DNA of 64,000 nt from JABFSA01 sp963827515 (GCA_963827515.1 CAWHBF010000034.1:1-64000), one strand, 5' to 3'; positions 45,641 through 54,850 are shown, counted from the stretch's first letter. Program-made: numbers and translations. The notes: generated by a model not told the origin, from the letters alone.

Positions 45641-46258
45641 CTAGTCGCGGGTCCGAGCAAAGGCGCGGTATTCCTTAGGCGAGTCCATGGTCTTCACGGT
45701 CTTCCAAGCGTGAATGGCGGCCGCCATCGTTGCCTCGGGGTTCGCGGCCATGAAATCGCTAAGGAAATTGATGTACCGGCCCGACGGCACTCGCGTGTAC
45801 ATCGTCTCGGGACGATTGAGGCAGACGTATTCCTTCACGAGGTCGCGATACGTGATGGGCGCCCCACGCGTCAGTTGAGCGTCGCGCCAGCGATTGAGCC
45901 GATATCGCGCACCAGAGCGGCGCTTGAACGTACGATCGAGCCTCCGGGCTTCTCGCTCAAGGAACGCTTTGGTCTCGCGATCGTTCGTGTAGAGGATGAC
46001 AGGCAGATCGAGTCGGAGCCCACGGTCAACGTCCTTGGTGCCCGACCGTGACAAATCTCGTTTCGTGGGGCTCATGACCTTGCCATGGGCGAGGAAGTGC
46101 CTGATAGCCTTCTCGAGCTCGTCTTTCCGCAGCTTGTGGGCAGATGGAAGACCGAGAGACTGCGCAAATCTCTTGATCTCCGTTGCATACCAATAGCCGT
46201 GGTCGAACTGGCGAAGGGTCATTTCCTTCGAGAGCTTGCTCTTAGTCACTTTCGGCAT
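45641..46258 (-). CDS. SAP-domain-type protein (DUF6434-like, cassette gene)
   Basis: This is a 205-residue basic protein. MTLRQFDHGYWYATEIKRFAQSLGLPSAHKLRKDELEKAIRHFL is a SAP-like helix-turn-helix expected to touch nucleic acid. A second part has KAFLEREARRLDRTFKRRSGARYRLNRW and RVPSGRYINFLSDFMAANPEAT. Proteins of this layout are frequent small cassette or phage-linked genes. The ATG at 46258 lies 19 bases after the attC core. The function is unknown. Confidence 0.75.
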   Translation of the reverse strand: MPKVTKSKLSKEMTLRQFDHGYWYATEIKRFAQSLGLPSAHKLRKDELEKAIRHFLAHGKVMSPTKRDLSRSGTKDVDRGLRLDLPVILYTNDRETKAFLEREARRLDRTFKRRSGARYRLNRWRDAQLTRGAPITYRDLVKEYVCLNRPETMYTRVPSGRYINFLSDFMAANPEATMAAAIHAWKTVKTMDSPKEYRAFARTRD

Positions 46259-46276
46259 AGGACGCGTAGCGGATCC

Positions 46277-46360
46277 GCCTAACGTTTCAAATGAGCCGCG
46301 CGTCACGGCAACACGATCGCACGGACCGTTGGACGCGTCGGCTCCATTGGGATGTTAGAC
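46277..46360 (-). repeat. attC: attC site, array 3
   Basis: GCCTAAC (46277-46283) and GTTAGAC (46354-46360) flank arms TTCAAATGAGCCGCGCG and GCGTCGGCTCCATTGG. It belongs to the methyltransferase cassette interrupted by an IS630 element. Confidence 0.87.
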
Positions 46361-46435
46361 CGCATGCTTCACGAATCGCAGAACCTCGAACGCTTTCCCC
46401 GCAGGCAGCGACTCGGTGCGCCGGCTAGTGGACCG

Positions 46436-47515
46436 TACTCACTGAAGTACTACCAATTCGACGGGCCGGGTTGCGATAGGCCCAGCGGATCGGCTTCGGG
46501 GCTTTGTTGTAGCGATGGATATATCGACGGATCTTGCGAGCCAGGTCGGCGACGGACGTAAAGATGCCGCGCGCGAGCAGGTCTCGCTCGATCTTCGAAA
46601 ACCAGAGTTCGATTGGTTGAGCCACGACGAATAGGTCGGCGTGAAATGCAGGCGCACGTTCGGATGCTCGAGCAAGAAGGTGCGCACGGCTTGGGTCTTA
46701 TGGGTCGAGAGATTGTCCGCGATCACGTGAATCGCCCGCCGCTTCGGCTCACTGGCGACGATATCACCGAGGAAGTCGACAAACGCGGCGCTGGTGTGCC
46801 GCGGCACGGTCTGCCCGAGCACCTCGCCCGACTGGGTATTCAGCGCGGCGAAGAGCGACAGCGTGCCATGCCGGTAGTACTCGAAGCCATGTCGCTCGGC
46901 GCGCCCGGGCGACAGCGGCAGCACCGGATCGAGCCGGTCCAGCGCCTGAATCGCCGTCTTCTCGTCGACGGCAAAGACCGCCGCGTGGTCCGGCGGATTG
47001 ACGTAAAGGCCGATCACGTCGGCGGCCTTGGGCTCGAAGTCGGGATCGTCCGACTGCATGTAGCGCTCGAACCGGTGCGGTTGGAGGCCCGCGCGCTGCC
47101 ACGCTTTCGCCACGAGGTTGTGATGAATCTTGAGCACCCGCCCCAGTTTGCGGGTACTCCAGTGCGTGCTGCCATCAGGCGGCGGCTGCTGCGTCTTCGC
47201 CAAAATGCGCGCTTCCATGGTCGGCGTCAGGATCGTCGGCGGCTGACCGCGATACCGGGGCCGCAGACCGTCCAGCCGATCGGCCAGGAAGCGGCGGCGC
47301 CAACGATTGATGTAGTCGCGATAGCACGGGACCGTCGCTTCAATCGTCGAGTACGAGTCGCCATTGGCCAGCATCAGAATCACCCGCGCGCGGCGCGCGT
47401 CCTCCGCGCGGATCTTGAGACTACGTACGCGGCGTTCGAGCTCGGTTCGTTCATCGGTCGTCAACGTCAGCGCCATATGGCGCCAAACAGTACCAGGTAC
47501 TGCTTCAGTCAGGTA
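46436..47515 (-). mobile_element. IS630-family insertion sequence
   Basis: It is bounded by imperfect terminal repeats, ACTCACTGAAGTACTACC on the left and, read inward from the right, TACCTGACTGAAGCAGTACC. It contains one transposase gene and splits the methyltransferase cassette gene. Exact tips are uncertain by a few bases. It is the only element in the intact arrays that hits a cassette gene body rather than an integron core site. Confidence 0.75.
46440..47476 (-). pseudogene. IS630-family transposase, one frameshift
   Basis: The start MALTLTTDERTELERRVRSL is followed by a helix-turn-helix region (ANGDSYSTIEATV...INRWRRRFLADRLDGL). The DDE core follows with VFAVDEKTAIQALDR, VIADNLSTHKTQAVRTFL and LHFTPTYSSWLNQ. 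One base is missing after WLNQ near 46618, so the last catalytic region IELWFSKIERDLLARGIFTS and YNKAPKPIRWAYRNP lies in the next frame. A repaired protein would be about 345 residues. Confidence 0.85.
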
Positions 47516-48109
47516 CAAGCCACTAGTCACCGTGAGCCCCGCGCCATGGGCCGCAGTCACGAGCGCCTCGGGTTCGACAAAGCGAAACAGCGACTCCAAC
47601 GACCTCAAGCTGACGAATGGGGTCGGCGTGACCGCTGGACTCGTGGCGGATGGCGACTGCGGTACGACGCTCAGAACGCCACCGGGCTTCAGCGCTGAGG
47701 CCACGCGTGGAACCAGCAAGGGCCACTCCACATACTCCAAGACGAGTCCCGCGTGAACCAGATCGAACGCCTCAGGCTCGAGGAACGACGTCGGCCAAAT
47801 CAGCGCACTGGACGTCAAGTGCAAAACCAGGATTCGGAAACCGTTCGCCAAGCCGAAGCAGATACGCTGGATTCAGATCGACAACGGTAACGCGGGACGT
47901 GACCTCCGGATTGACCCGTTCCAATCCGTTCCCTGTTGAACAGCCGAGCACGAGCATCGTCCGCGGTCTAACGGACTCCAATACATCGCCCATGAGCCGA
48001 CTGAGCACTGGTCGCTGATTGACCGTCGGACTGCTCATGTGGCCAACGTAGTCCACCTTCGGGAATGTCAAGCCATGGATTGCGCATCTTCGTCGTGATC
48101 AGCCTGACC

Positions 48110-48208
48110 GTCTAACGCCCTGCCGCTCAGCCGCGAGCGGCGCAACTAACCGTCACGACCTACCCCAGACCTGCCGCGCCGATCGTCGGCTGCAGCGGCC
48201 GGTTAGAC
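48110..48208 (-). repeat. attC: attC site, array 3
   Basis: GTCTAAC (48110-48116) and GTTAGAC (48202-48208) flank arms CTGCCGCTCAGCCGCGAGCGG and CGTCGGCTGCAGCGGC. It belongs to the broken tannase cassette. Confidence 0.87.
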
Positions 48209-48231
48209 GGCGTGCGGAACGCCATTGCCCT

Positions 48232-49759
48232 TTACGGGACCCGACAGACAAAGTTCGCCGATCGTCGATGCTGCCCCTGCCGGTATATGTCGCAACTTGT
48301 GGAAAGGGACAGAGCGGGCGAGTGCGATCGACCTTGCCTTCCGTGCTGTGCGACGCGGTGATCCGATTTGGGCTCTGGTCTTTCTCGACCCATCGTTCCA
48401 ACACATCCATCTTGTCGAACGTGTTCGGACCCTCCCCACCCCGGCAATGGTTCATTCCCGGCATCATGAAAAGGCGGACAGCGGTGGCGGCCCTTTCTTC
48501 ACCGCCCATGAGCGTGACGATCTTGTTGTAGTAATTGACACTGCTCAACGGCGGGACCAGCTGATCGTTCCAGCCGCGGTACATGAGGAGTTTTCCGCCA
48601 CGGTCGAAGAAGGCCCTCAAGATCAGGATCAGTCACATTGAAAATCTGACCCGCGGCCGCATCAGCGAGCGCAGACGCCCTGTCGAATGTCAGTGTCCGG
48701 TAGTCCCACATCGAGTCGTTAAAAACGACATACTTGAAAAACTCAACTGCCTCACGCGCAGGCTCAGGACCGGCCACACTCGCCCACGCAAGCTCGCTGC
48801 CTGGCTGTAGCCCTGGAAAGATCTCCTGCTTCGTTTGCGGGTTCGTCAAAGGCGAACAGATTCTCCTGGCAGCCTCGACCTGAGGAGCGGTCAAGCATGA
48901 AGCCGTGTCGCCCTGTCTGCACTCGAGCCTTCCCGGATCAAAGCCGCGCTGCGCGGGCCGATCGATCAGGCCGTCCTTCAACCCGTCACGTGCGTCGCAC
49001 GCGTCGAGTGCGGCTGCGTGGATCAGGGAATACTTCGTTGGTGGGATGTAGGAAGCATCGTCACGGTGGACAGCCTGTGCGACCCATAATTCCCACGGTC
49101 AATTGATCGGTCCGGTAGTTGACCGGCGCGCCTGCGATAATGCCATCGTAGTCGGCCGGGAACCGGAGGGCCTCCATCAAGCCTTGCCGACCGCCGGTTG
49201 AACACCCATTCCAGTACAGAGCAGTCCTTGGACCGTCGCCGAGGTACGCGGTAGCGATAGCCTTTGCGGCGACAGTCATCTGGTGAACTGCGCGGTAGCC
49301 GTAGTCCACGAGCTTTTCCGGGTGGCTCGGTGCAAATGAAGCTGTGTTCCCGACGTGTCCGGTGTCAGTCGCAGCCGTCGCGTATCCGCTCGCCAGAGCT
49401 GCGCCAAGTGCGGGGTACGGAATCACACCGGCCCACGCGCCGTTTCCGACGGACTGCAGTTTGCCGTTCCACCCCAGCATTGGCAGCCAGACTTCGATCT
49501 TGATTTCAGAATCGGTGGTCGGCGTCAAAGACGCGGTCACACGGCAGAACGCCGGAAGGTTGGCAAGTACGGGGTCTGGCGCGCCTGCGGGCGAACCTGG
49601 AGGCGTAAACGTCCCCGGTGGAACCGCTGCCGCCGAAGTAACCCTGGCATTCGGAAGCACACGCGTCGCGATGTCCTCACATTGACCCGCATAACTTGGC
49701 TCGGCGCCAAGCACTACGCTCGTAAGTACCGCCGCAACCGCCATGGTCTTTCCACTCAT
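48232..49759 (-). pseudogene. Tannase/feruloyl-esterase family protein (cassette gene, frameshifted)
   Basis: The first frame has a signal peptide (TMAVAAVLTSVVLGAEPSYAG), EIKIEVWLPMLGWNGKLQSVGNG and the nucleophile motif YWNGCSTGGRQGLMEALRFP. Near 49090 it changes to a frame with DGLIDRPAQRGFDPGRLEC and CLTAPQVEAARRI. Near 48610 it changes to FFDRGGKLLMYRGWNDQLVPP and MPGMNHCRGGEGPNTFD, and near 48250 to the end FVCRVP. Three single-base lesions occur. The intact relative at 29056 shares all these motifs but is clearly divergent. Confidence 0.82.
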
Positions 49760-49796
49760 TCGTCGTGCCCCCCGTTCCTGAGCTACTTCACACGCC

Positions 49797-49868
49797 ATCT
49801 AACGTGCCGCTTCAGCCGCGGCGGCTCATGATCACACCGGCTGCCGACGGCTGCAAGCCCTGTTAGGC
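49797..49868 (-). repeat. attC: attC site, array 3
   Basis: ATCTAAC (49797-49803) and GTTAGGC (49862-49868) flank arms GCCGCTTCAGCCGCGGC and GCCGACGGCTGCAAGCCC. It separates the cassette starting at 50342 from the tannase cassette. Confidence 0.86.
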
Positions 49869-50342
49869 CTCATCCTCAATCGGAGTGCCAGCCTGCAGAT
49901 AGTCATAGATTTCAGCCTCCCACTCCTTTGAACCAACCGAGATGGCGACCAGCGCACCATCGGCATCCCGATACGCTTCGTGTGGAAAGGCAGTATTGGC
50001 CGCGAACCAAGTGGCCTCTTTGAGAGGCTCCTCCTCATGCCAGGTGGTCATGATCACTGCGTCTTCACCGTTGAGTCCTAGCTCGCTGGCTTCTCGATCA
50101 AACGCATCGTGAACGCGTTCGCAGTCTGGCCCCCAGGCGCAGACGCATCGTGCTCCGGCTCTGAGAAGCCAGCTCGCGTGCTCACGCAATGCTTGATCGG
50201 AAGAGTCACGGCCATCTGCTGCGAGAAGCAGGATGAATGTCTCCTCAGGAAATGGCGGAGCGGTGCGAATCGCGTTGAGAGTCGCGACGCTAACCACCGA
50301 CCACTTCCGACGTAGCACGAGATTCTGGTGAGGATCCGCCAT
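49863..50342 (-). CDS. Cassette protein of unknown function
   Basis: This is a 159-residue acidic protein without a signal peptide. ETFILLLAADGRDSSDQALREHASWLLRAGARCVCAWGPDCERVHDAFD reads as a Rossmann-like alpha/beta half. It is followed by AVIMTTWHEEEPLKEATWFAANTAFP and a C-terminal EWEAEIYDYL. I believe this pattern recurs in cassette-borne hypothetical proteins but cannot assign a function. The start lies 15 bases after an attC core and the stop is in the next attC, a textbook compact cassette. Confidence 0.75.
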   Translation of the reverse strand: MADPHQNLVLRRKWSVVSVATLNAIRTAPPFPEETFILLLAADGRDSSDQALREHASWLLRAGARCVCAWGPDCERVHDAFDREASELGLNGEDAVIMTTWHEEEPLKEATWFAANTAFPHEAYRDADGALVAISVGSKEWEAEIYDYLQAGTPIEDEA

Positions 50343-50356
50343 CGAATTCCAGTGAG

Positions 50357-50454
50357 GCCTAACGCATTGCGGCTCACCTGCGGCGGCCGCGCAATTCAGA
50401 ATCTGCTCGTCCCGATGATGATGCGGCCGCCGTCTGGTGCAGCCGCTGTTAGGC
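50357..50454 (-). repeat. attC: attC site, array 3
   Basis: GCCTAAC (50357-50363) and GTTAGGC (50448-50454) flank arms TGCGGCTCACCTGCGGCGGCC and GGCCGCCGTCTGGTGCAGCCGC. It belongs to the hydroxy-acid oxidase cassette. Confidence 0.86.
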
Positions 50455-50493
50455 GGCCCTCGCGCACATGGCTCGCTGAAGTCGGACCCTCAA

Positions 50494-51720
50494 TCATCGA
50501 CTGCGGTCGTTGACGGCCTGACGGCTGATCTCGCTGAGTTTGACAGTTCCGGTCTGACGCATGATCGTCGTCAGTTCTCGGCGAAGAATCTCAAGCACCG
50601 CCTCCACGCCGGGCCGGCCGAACGCCGCTAACCCCCACACATACGGCCGCCCGATGCACACAGCTCGTGCACCCAGCGCCAGCGCCTTGAAAATGTCGGT
50701 GCCTCGCCGAAATCCTCCATCGACGAGCACAGGGATGCGTCCGGCCGCGCCTGCGACCACTTCCGTCAGACTCTCAATCGTCGCACGGCCGCTTTCTTCA
50801 GCGCGACCGCCATGGTTCGACACAATCACTCCATCGATGCCATGGTCCACGGCCAAGGCTGCATCCTCACTCGTGACGATTCCTTTCAGGATGATCTTCA
50901 TGCTTGTCGTGTCGCGCAGGCGCTTGACGAAATCCCAATTCATGTCAAGCGGCTGCGAAGACCGCACGGCCGATATGTCCAACCCGGCGAACATCGGCTT
51001 CCGCGCGACCATCGCGTTGACGTTGTCGAGGCTCGACCCAAGCGGACCGGCGGGGTGACAGGCGCTGCACTGACCAGAATCACGGCGCTGCCCTCGCGCC
51101 TGAGTCTCACGGTTCGAGCCGCCCTGCAGGTCGAGGGTCAGCGCCAGCACCGAGCAGCCAGCGGTTTCCGCTCGCTTGACGAGGGCACGCCCCACGGACC
51201 ACTGGTCCGTGGGGTAAAGCTGATACCAGACCGGTTCACCACGTGCAGCGATTACCTCCTCGACGCCGGTCGACGACATGGTCGAGAGAATCTGTAGGTG
51301 CTTGCGCGAGCGAGCGGCCTGCGCGCTGGCAATCTCGCCGTCAGAATGGAACGCCTTTTGAGCGCTCACGGGCGCCATAACGATCGGGGAGTCCCAAGTC
51401 GTCCCGAACAGGGTCACGGACATGTCGATGGCGCGCACGTCAATCAGTCGCCGCGCCCGAAGTTGGTATCGTTCGAACCCCTCGCGATTTGCCCGGAGCG
51501 TGGTGTCGTCGTCGACGCCAGTCGCCATATAGGCGAAGTGGGCCGGTGACAGTTTTTGACGAGCCACGGCCTCGAAGTCGAACACGTTCAAAGCGAGGTC
51601 CGGTGACGCAATCAGCCCAGGGTCCTGTGCGAAAAGCGACGGCAACAAACGAGGAGTTATCAGAAGCGGACTCGCCGCAAGGAACTGCAGAAACCGCCGC
51701 CGAGACCTCTCGTCGTGCAT
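50494..51720 (-). CDS. Secreted FMN-dependent alpha-hydroxy-acid dehydrogenase-like protein (cassette gene)
   Basis: This is a 408-residue protein. A twin-arginine-like leader (RSRRRFLQFLAASPLLITPRL) precedes the FMN-dependent TIM barrel. FDFEAVARQKLSPAHFAYMATGVDDD starts the barrel, then SPIVMAPVSAQKAFHSDGE, PVWYQLYP, IILKGIVTSEDAALAVDHGIDGVIVSNHGGR, and IPVLVDGGFRRGTDIFKALALGARAVCIGRPYVWGL. These contain the catalytic Lys, His and Arg. A CSACH motif lies in the loop before HPAGPLG; it could be a covalent heme site or chance. ATG at 51720 is preferred. Confidence 0.88.
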   Translation of the reverse strand: MHDERSRRRFLQFLAASPLLITPRLLPSLFAQDPGLIASPDLALNVFDFEAVARQKLSPAHFAYMATGVDDDTTLRANREGFERYQLRARRLIDVRAIDMSVTLFGTTWDSPIVMAPVSAQKAFHSDGEIASAQAARSRKHLQILSTMSSTGVEEVIAARGEPVWYQLYPTDQWSVGRALVKRAETAGCSVLALTLDLQGGSNRETQARGQRRDSGQCSACHPAGPLGSSLDNVNAMVARKPMFAGLDISAVRSSQPLDMNWDFVKRLRDTTSMKIILKGIVTSEDAALAVDHGIDGVIVSNHGGRAEESGRATIESLTEVVAGAAGRIPVLVDGGFRRGTDIFKALALGARAVCIGRPYVWGLAAFGRPGVEAVLEILRRELTTIMRQTGTVKLSEISRQAVNDRSR

Positions 51721-51801
51721 TTGCGATGCCCCCGTTCGAGACCAGGTCATACCGCCCCTCTCTTTCTGTCCGGGTGAATTCTCGCGCGACTGAAGGAGCC
51801 C

Positions 51802-51884
51802 GCCTAACGCGCGGCTTGAGCCGCGCGCTACGGCGACATGATCGCATAGGACGGTGGGTGCGACGGCTCCAAGCGATGTTAGAC
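51802..51884 (-). repeat. attC: attC site, array 3
   Basis: GCCTAAC (51802-51808) and GTTAGAC (51878-51884) flank arms GCGGCTTGAGCCGCGCGC and GCGACGGCTCCAAGCG. The 188 bases between it and the permease stop hold no gene that I recognise. Confidence 0.86.
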
Positions 51885-52072
51885 GGCGAGGGATTCAAGC
51901 GCACCCCTCATCGAAGTAGTCAGAGTCGAGGCCCTTGATCCGCAATCCGCCGCCGAGTTGGCGTTCGCGGCCGATGGCGCCTGTCCTGCGACAGCGGTTG
52001 GTGGCCGGCGCAGTCAGGCGCGATGCCCGGGATCGACAACGTGGCGGAAAAAGTTTCAGGCGAGGCTGGATC

Positions 52073-53383
52073 CTACCTCAGGTGCCGGCGCCGCCGGGTC
52101 GCGGCCCAGTACAGGGCCTGTCCGGCGGCCGCGGTGATCGCCGCGTCACGGGCCTGCGGTAGCGTGACATGGGTGAGCAGCCACGCGATGAGCGCCAGCG
52201 CGATGAAGGCGACCAGCGTCCCGGCCGGAGCGACGAACGCCGCAGGGGTCACGTCGGTCCGGCGGCGCAGCGTCGGGAGCGCCGCGCACGTCCCCGCATA
52301 GACGAGGAGCCTGGCGATCACGCTGACGGTCAGGATGTAGACAAACGTGCCAGAAATGGTGAGCAGCAGCGCCAGCGCTGCGGTGGACAGGATGGCGGCT
52401 TGCGGGGTATGAAAGCGCGCGTGCGTCGCACCAATCCACGGCGGCAGCTCGCCCCGCTGCGCCATGGCGAATGTGATGCGCGGCGCCACCAGCAGGATAC
52501 CGTTCAGGTTGCCGAAGATGGAGACGATGGCGCCGACGGTCACCAGGGCGGCGCCCGCCGCGCCCAGAAAGCGGCCGGCGGCGTCGGCCAGCGGCCGCGT
52601 TGCGCTCGCGAGTGTCGGCAGCGTCCCGACCGCGACGATCTGGATGCCGATATAGAAGACGACGACAACGGCGAGCGCCAGCAGCATCGCGTAGGGAACG
52701 TCGCGGCGTGGGTCGCGGGCCTCGCCGCCGGCGACCGTCGCCTGCTCGAACGCGCTGAAGGCGTAGATCAGCAGCAGCACCGCGACCGAGAAATCGCCGT
52801 AGCCGGGCAGCGGGCCCGGCGTGAACGCCGCAGGATCGAGAAAGAACATCCCCGCAACGACGAAGATCGCGAGCGGCACCAGCTTGGCCACGGTGAACAC
52901 GTTGGTGACGACGGCGGCGTCGCGCACGCCGACCACATTCACTGCGGTGAGCGACACGACAATCAGCGTGATGATCCCGGCGCGGACGAGGCCCCCGCCC
53001 GCTGCCGGCACGAAGAACGTCAGATAGGCGAGCAGCACGTTGCAGTTCACGGCAAACGCCGTCGTCCGCGCCACCCACATCATCCAGCCGACCTGAAAGC
53101 CGACCGCGGGACCGAACGCCTCACGAGCGTAGAGGTAGGGCCCCCCTGTCTGTGTGAATCGGCTCGCAACTTCGGCGAAGCACAGGATGATGAGCGCCAC
53201 CGCGGCGCCGCAGACGATGAACGCGGCAATGCTGTAGACGCCGATCCGGCTGAAGGCTTCGGAAGGAAGACCGAAGATGCCGGCGCCGATGATGCCGTTG
53301 ACAGCGAGCGCGACGAGATCCCAGCGGCGAATGGCGCGGAGCAGCCCTTCGCTGGTCGGCTGGTCCGAAGTCGCTGCTTGCAT
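52073..53383 (-). CDS. APC-family amino-acid permease (cassette gene)
   Basis: This is a 436-residue protein with about twelve membrane helices. IRRWDLVALAVNGIIGAGIFGLPS is the conserved glycine-rich first helix that binds the substrate backbone. ILCFAEVASRFTQTGGPYLYAREAFGPAVGFQVGWM and FSAFEQATVAGGEARDPRRDVPYAM are further family blocks. It is probably an amino acid importer. The start lies about 148 bases from the attC at 53531, longer than usual, so the gene may have its own promoter. It resembles the broken permease cassette at 7308. Confidence 0.88.
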   Translation of the reverse strand: MQAATSDQPTSEGLLRAIRRWDLVALAVNGIIGAGIFGLPSEAFSRIGVYSIAAFIVCGAAVALIILCFAEVASRFTQTGGPYLYAREAFGPAVGFQVGWMMWVARTTAFAVNCNVLLAYLTFFVPAAGGGLVRAGIITLIVVSLTAVNVVGVRDAAVVTNVFTVAKLVPLAIFVVAGMFFLDPAAFTPGPLPGYGDFSVAVLLLIYAFSAFEQATVAGGEARDPRRDVPYAMLLALAVVVVFYIGIQIVAVGTLPTLASATRPLADAAGRFLGAAGAALVTVGAIVSIFGNLNGILLVAPRITFAMAQRGELPPWIGATHARFHTPQAAILSTAALALLLTISGTFVYILTVSVIARLLVYAGTCAALPTLRRRTDVTPAAFVAPAGTLVAFIALALIAWLLTHVTLPQARDAAITAAAGQALYWAATRRRRHLR

Positions 53384-53530
53384 CCGCGTCGGCGAATCCC
53401 CCTATTTCGAATCAGCGGTGCCGTAGCCCCTCGCCGACTCTCCGATGAGCCTGTAGCAAGGGAATTTCAATCTCACGCTGCGTCGGAAAAGCCATTGCCG
53501 GTATTGAACTCCGCCACCGATTACCGAGCC

Positions 53531-53612
53531 GTCTAACGACGCGCGCTGAGCCGCGCGCCGCTGCGACATGTTACAGCGGAGGCGGGCGCGACGGCTCCAG
53601 CGGGTGTTAGCG
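53531..53612 (-). repeat. attC: attC site, array 3
   Basis: GTCTAAC (53531-53537) and GTTAGCG (53606-53612, last base degenerate) flank arms GCGCTGAGCCGCGCGCC and GGCGCGACGGCTCCAGCG. It belongs to the DinB cassette. Confidence 0.84.
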
Positions 53613-54185
53613 GCTCGCGGGCGGCACGATACCGTTCATCCGGAGGTATACGACCAGCTGACCGTAGTGGTCCGAGGCGTGCCAGACGGCGAGCGTCGTG
53701 AGCCCCAGGCGCGTGCTCGTACCGCCGTACGGTCCGCCCGCGGGTTCCAGCGCATTGGCCGGCGTCATTGTCCGTAGTACGCGCCCTGCGTACGCGAACG
53801 ATTCGCGCAAGTAGGCCATCAGCTCCGTTTTCGTCGTGGCCGCATGCGGTCCGCCGGTCTCGCACGCCGCGGGAGGCTCCTTCTTCTCGATTTCATTGAA
53901 AAACGCGAAGTTGCCGCACGCCACGTGCTTGACTTGCTCGCCAAACGTCCGGACGTCCTTGAACGCACCGTCGGTCGGCTTGAACCCGTACGACGCGGCC
54001 GGCATGGCATCGGCGAGCGCGATGAACGACTGCTCGATCATCGCGAACGACTGCCCGACGGTGGTGGCCATTGGGTCCACGCGTTCCTGACCAACCATGT
54101 GAGCAGGGAACGTCAGAAAAGCGGCGATAGCAAGCACCGTGGTGAAGCGCTGACATCGCTTCGTTCCCTGAAACAGGTGCGGCAT
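53607..54185 (-). CDS. Secreted DinB-family protein (cassette gene)
   Basis: This is a 192-residue protein with a signal peptide (FTTVLAIAAFLTFPAHMVG). FAMIEQSFIALADAMPAASYGFKPTDG, FGEQVKHVACGNFAFFNEI and LAVWHASDHYGQLVVYLRMNGIVPP carry the three histidines of the DinB four-helix metal site. Exported DinB proteins are abundant in Acidobacteria; the thiol substrate is unknown. The start lies 19 bases after the attC core at 54204. Confidence 0.88.
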   Translation of the reverse strand: MPHLFQGTKRCQRFTTVLAIAAFLTFPAHMVGQERVDPMATTVGQSFAMIEQSFIALADAMPAASYGFKPTDGAFKDVRTFGEQVKHVACGNFAFFNEIEKKEPPAACETGGPHAATTKTELMAYLRESFAYAGRVLRTMTPANALEPAGGPYGGTSTRLGLTTLAVWHASDHYGQLVVYLRMNGIVPPASR

Positions 54186-54203
54186 TGTCGCAACTCCTTG
54201 TCC

Positions 54204-54287
54204 GGCTAACGCGAGAAACGAGCCGCGCGTCGCGGCGACATGAGCGCAGAGACCGTGAGAAGCGTCGGCTCCATTTCGATGTTAGCC
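54204..54287 (-). repeat. attC: attC site, array 3
   Basis: GGCTAAC (54204-54210) and GTTAGCC (54281-54287) flank arms AGAAACGAGCCGCGCG and GCGTCGGCTCCATTTCG. The TAA of the SMI1-like gene is part of the core. Confidence 0.86.
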
Positions 54288-54740
54288 AGCTTCTGGGACG
54301 CCCCGATACAGCGCATCAGAGTCGTCGATGATTGCTTGAAGAAAACCGCCGAGAGAGGTAGCAACCAGCCGGTCCTCGTTGTCGCCCGTAATCATGTAGA
54401 CGGTCGAATTGAGAGGCTGCCCGGAAAAATCGAAGGCGTACCACCATGACTCGATGCTGTGATCAGCAAACAACACAGCTTCTGGGAGCCGAGACTTCGC
54501 CGACGCTGGTTCGTCAGAAACACGCCTCCATTCCGACAAATGCCAGAACCGCACAAACCCGTTTTCCACGGGTGTTGCTTCGTCTGACCCGTCAAACGAG
54601 GCCAGCAACGTCCTCACGTCGTCCGGAAGGGTAATACGAAGGCGCCGCTCCGTGTCGCTGATGACGGCTGCGGTTGGCTTCGGACTGGCACTCCCTCCAA
54701 GCAATTCCGCCACTCGCCGAAGTTGCTGATTCAATTGCAT
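54282..54740 (-). CDS. SMI1/KNR4 (SUKH)-family protein (cassette gene)
   Basis: This is a 152-residue protein. ISDTERRLRITLPDDVRTLLASFDGSDE is the SUKH start, followed by FVRFWHLSEWRR, SWWYAFDFSGQPLNSTVYMI and LGGFLQAIIDDSDAL. SUKH proteins commonly neutralise toxins or act as scaffolds. It starts 14 bases after the attC core at 54754. A second, broken SUKH cassette is at 43425. Confidence 0.85.
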   Translation of the reverse strand: MQLNQQLRRVAELLGGSASPKPTAAVISDTERRLRITLPDDVRTLLASFDGSDEATPVENGFVRFWHLSEWRRVSDEPASAKSRLPEAVLFADHSIESWWYAFDFSGQPLNSTVYMITGDNEDRLVATSLGGFLQAIIDDSDALYRGVPEAG

Positions 54741-54753
54741 TCGAGAAATGTCT

Positions 54754-54824
54754 GGCTAACGATCGCGGCTCACCAGCGGCTGCACAAAAGGCACACAGCC
54801 GTCTGGTGCAGCCGCTTGTTGGGC
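54754..54824 (-). repeat. attC: attC site, array 3
   Basis: GGCTAAC (54754-54760) and GTTGGGC (54818-54824) flank arms GCGGCTCACCAGCGGCTG and CCGTCTGGTGCAGCCGC. It belongs to the toxin-antitoxin cassette. Confidence 0.86.
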
Positions 54825-54850
54825 TGCCCGGCCGGGTCTAGAATGGCTAC

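Larger units (their letters stand above)
46355..48071 (-). pseudogene. Class I methyltransferase (cassette gene) interrupted by an IS630-type element
   Basis: The 5' part (47516-48071) has VRPRTMLVLGCSTGNGLERV and VTVVDLNPAYLLRLGERF. After a one-base change near 47780 come FDLVHAGLVLEYVEWPLLVPRVASALKPGGVLSVV. The reading enters the IS at about 47515 after TVTSGLYL. The 3' end survives beyond it as SLPAGKAFEVLRFVKHAV, stopping inside the attC. The start is ATG at 48071, 39 bases after the attC core at 48110. Confidence 0.8.

Noticed and set aside
46613..47698. Plus-strand frame of 361 codons across the IS630 element
   Set aside because: It is a shadow of the transposase, which is supported by DDE motifs on the minus strand.
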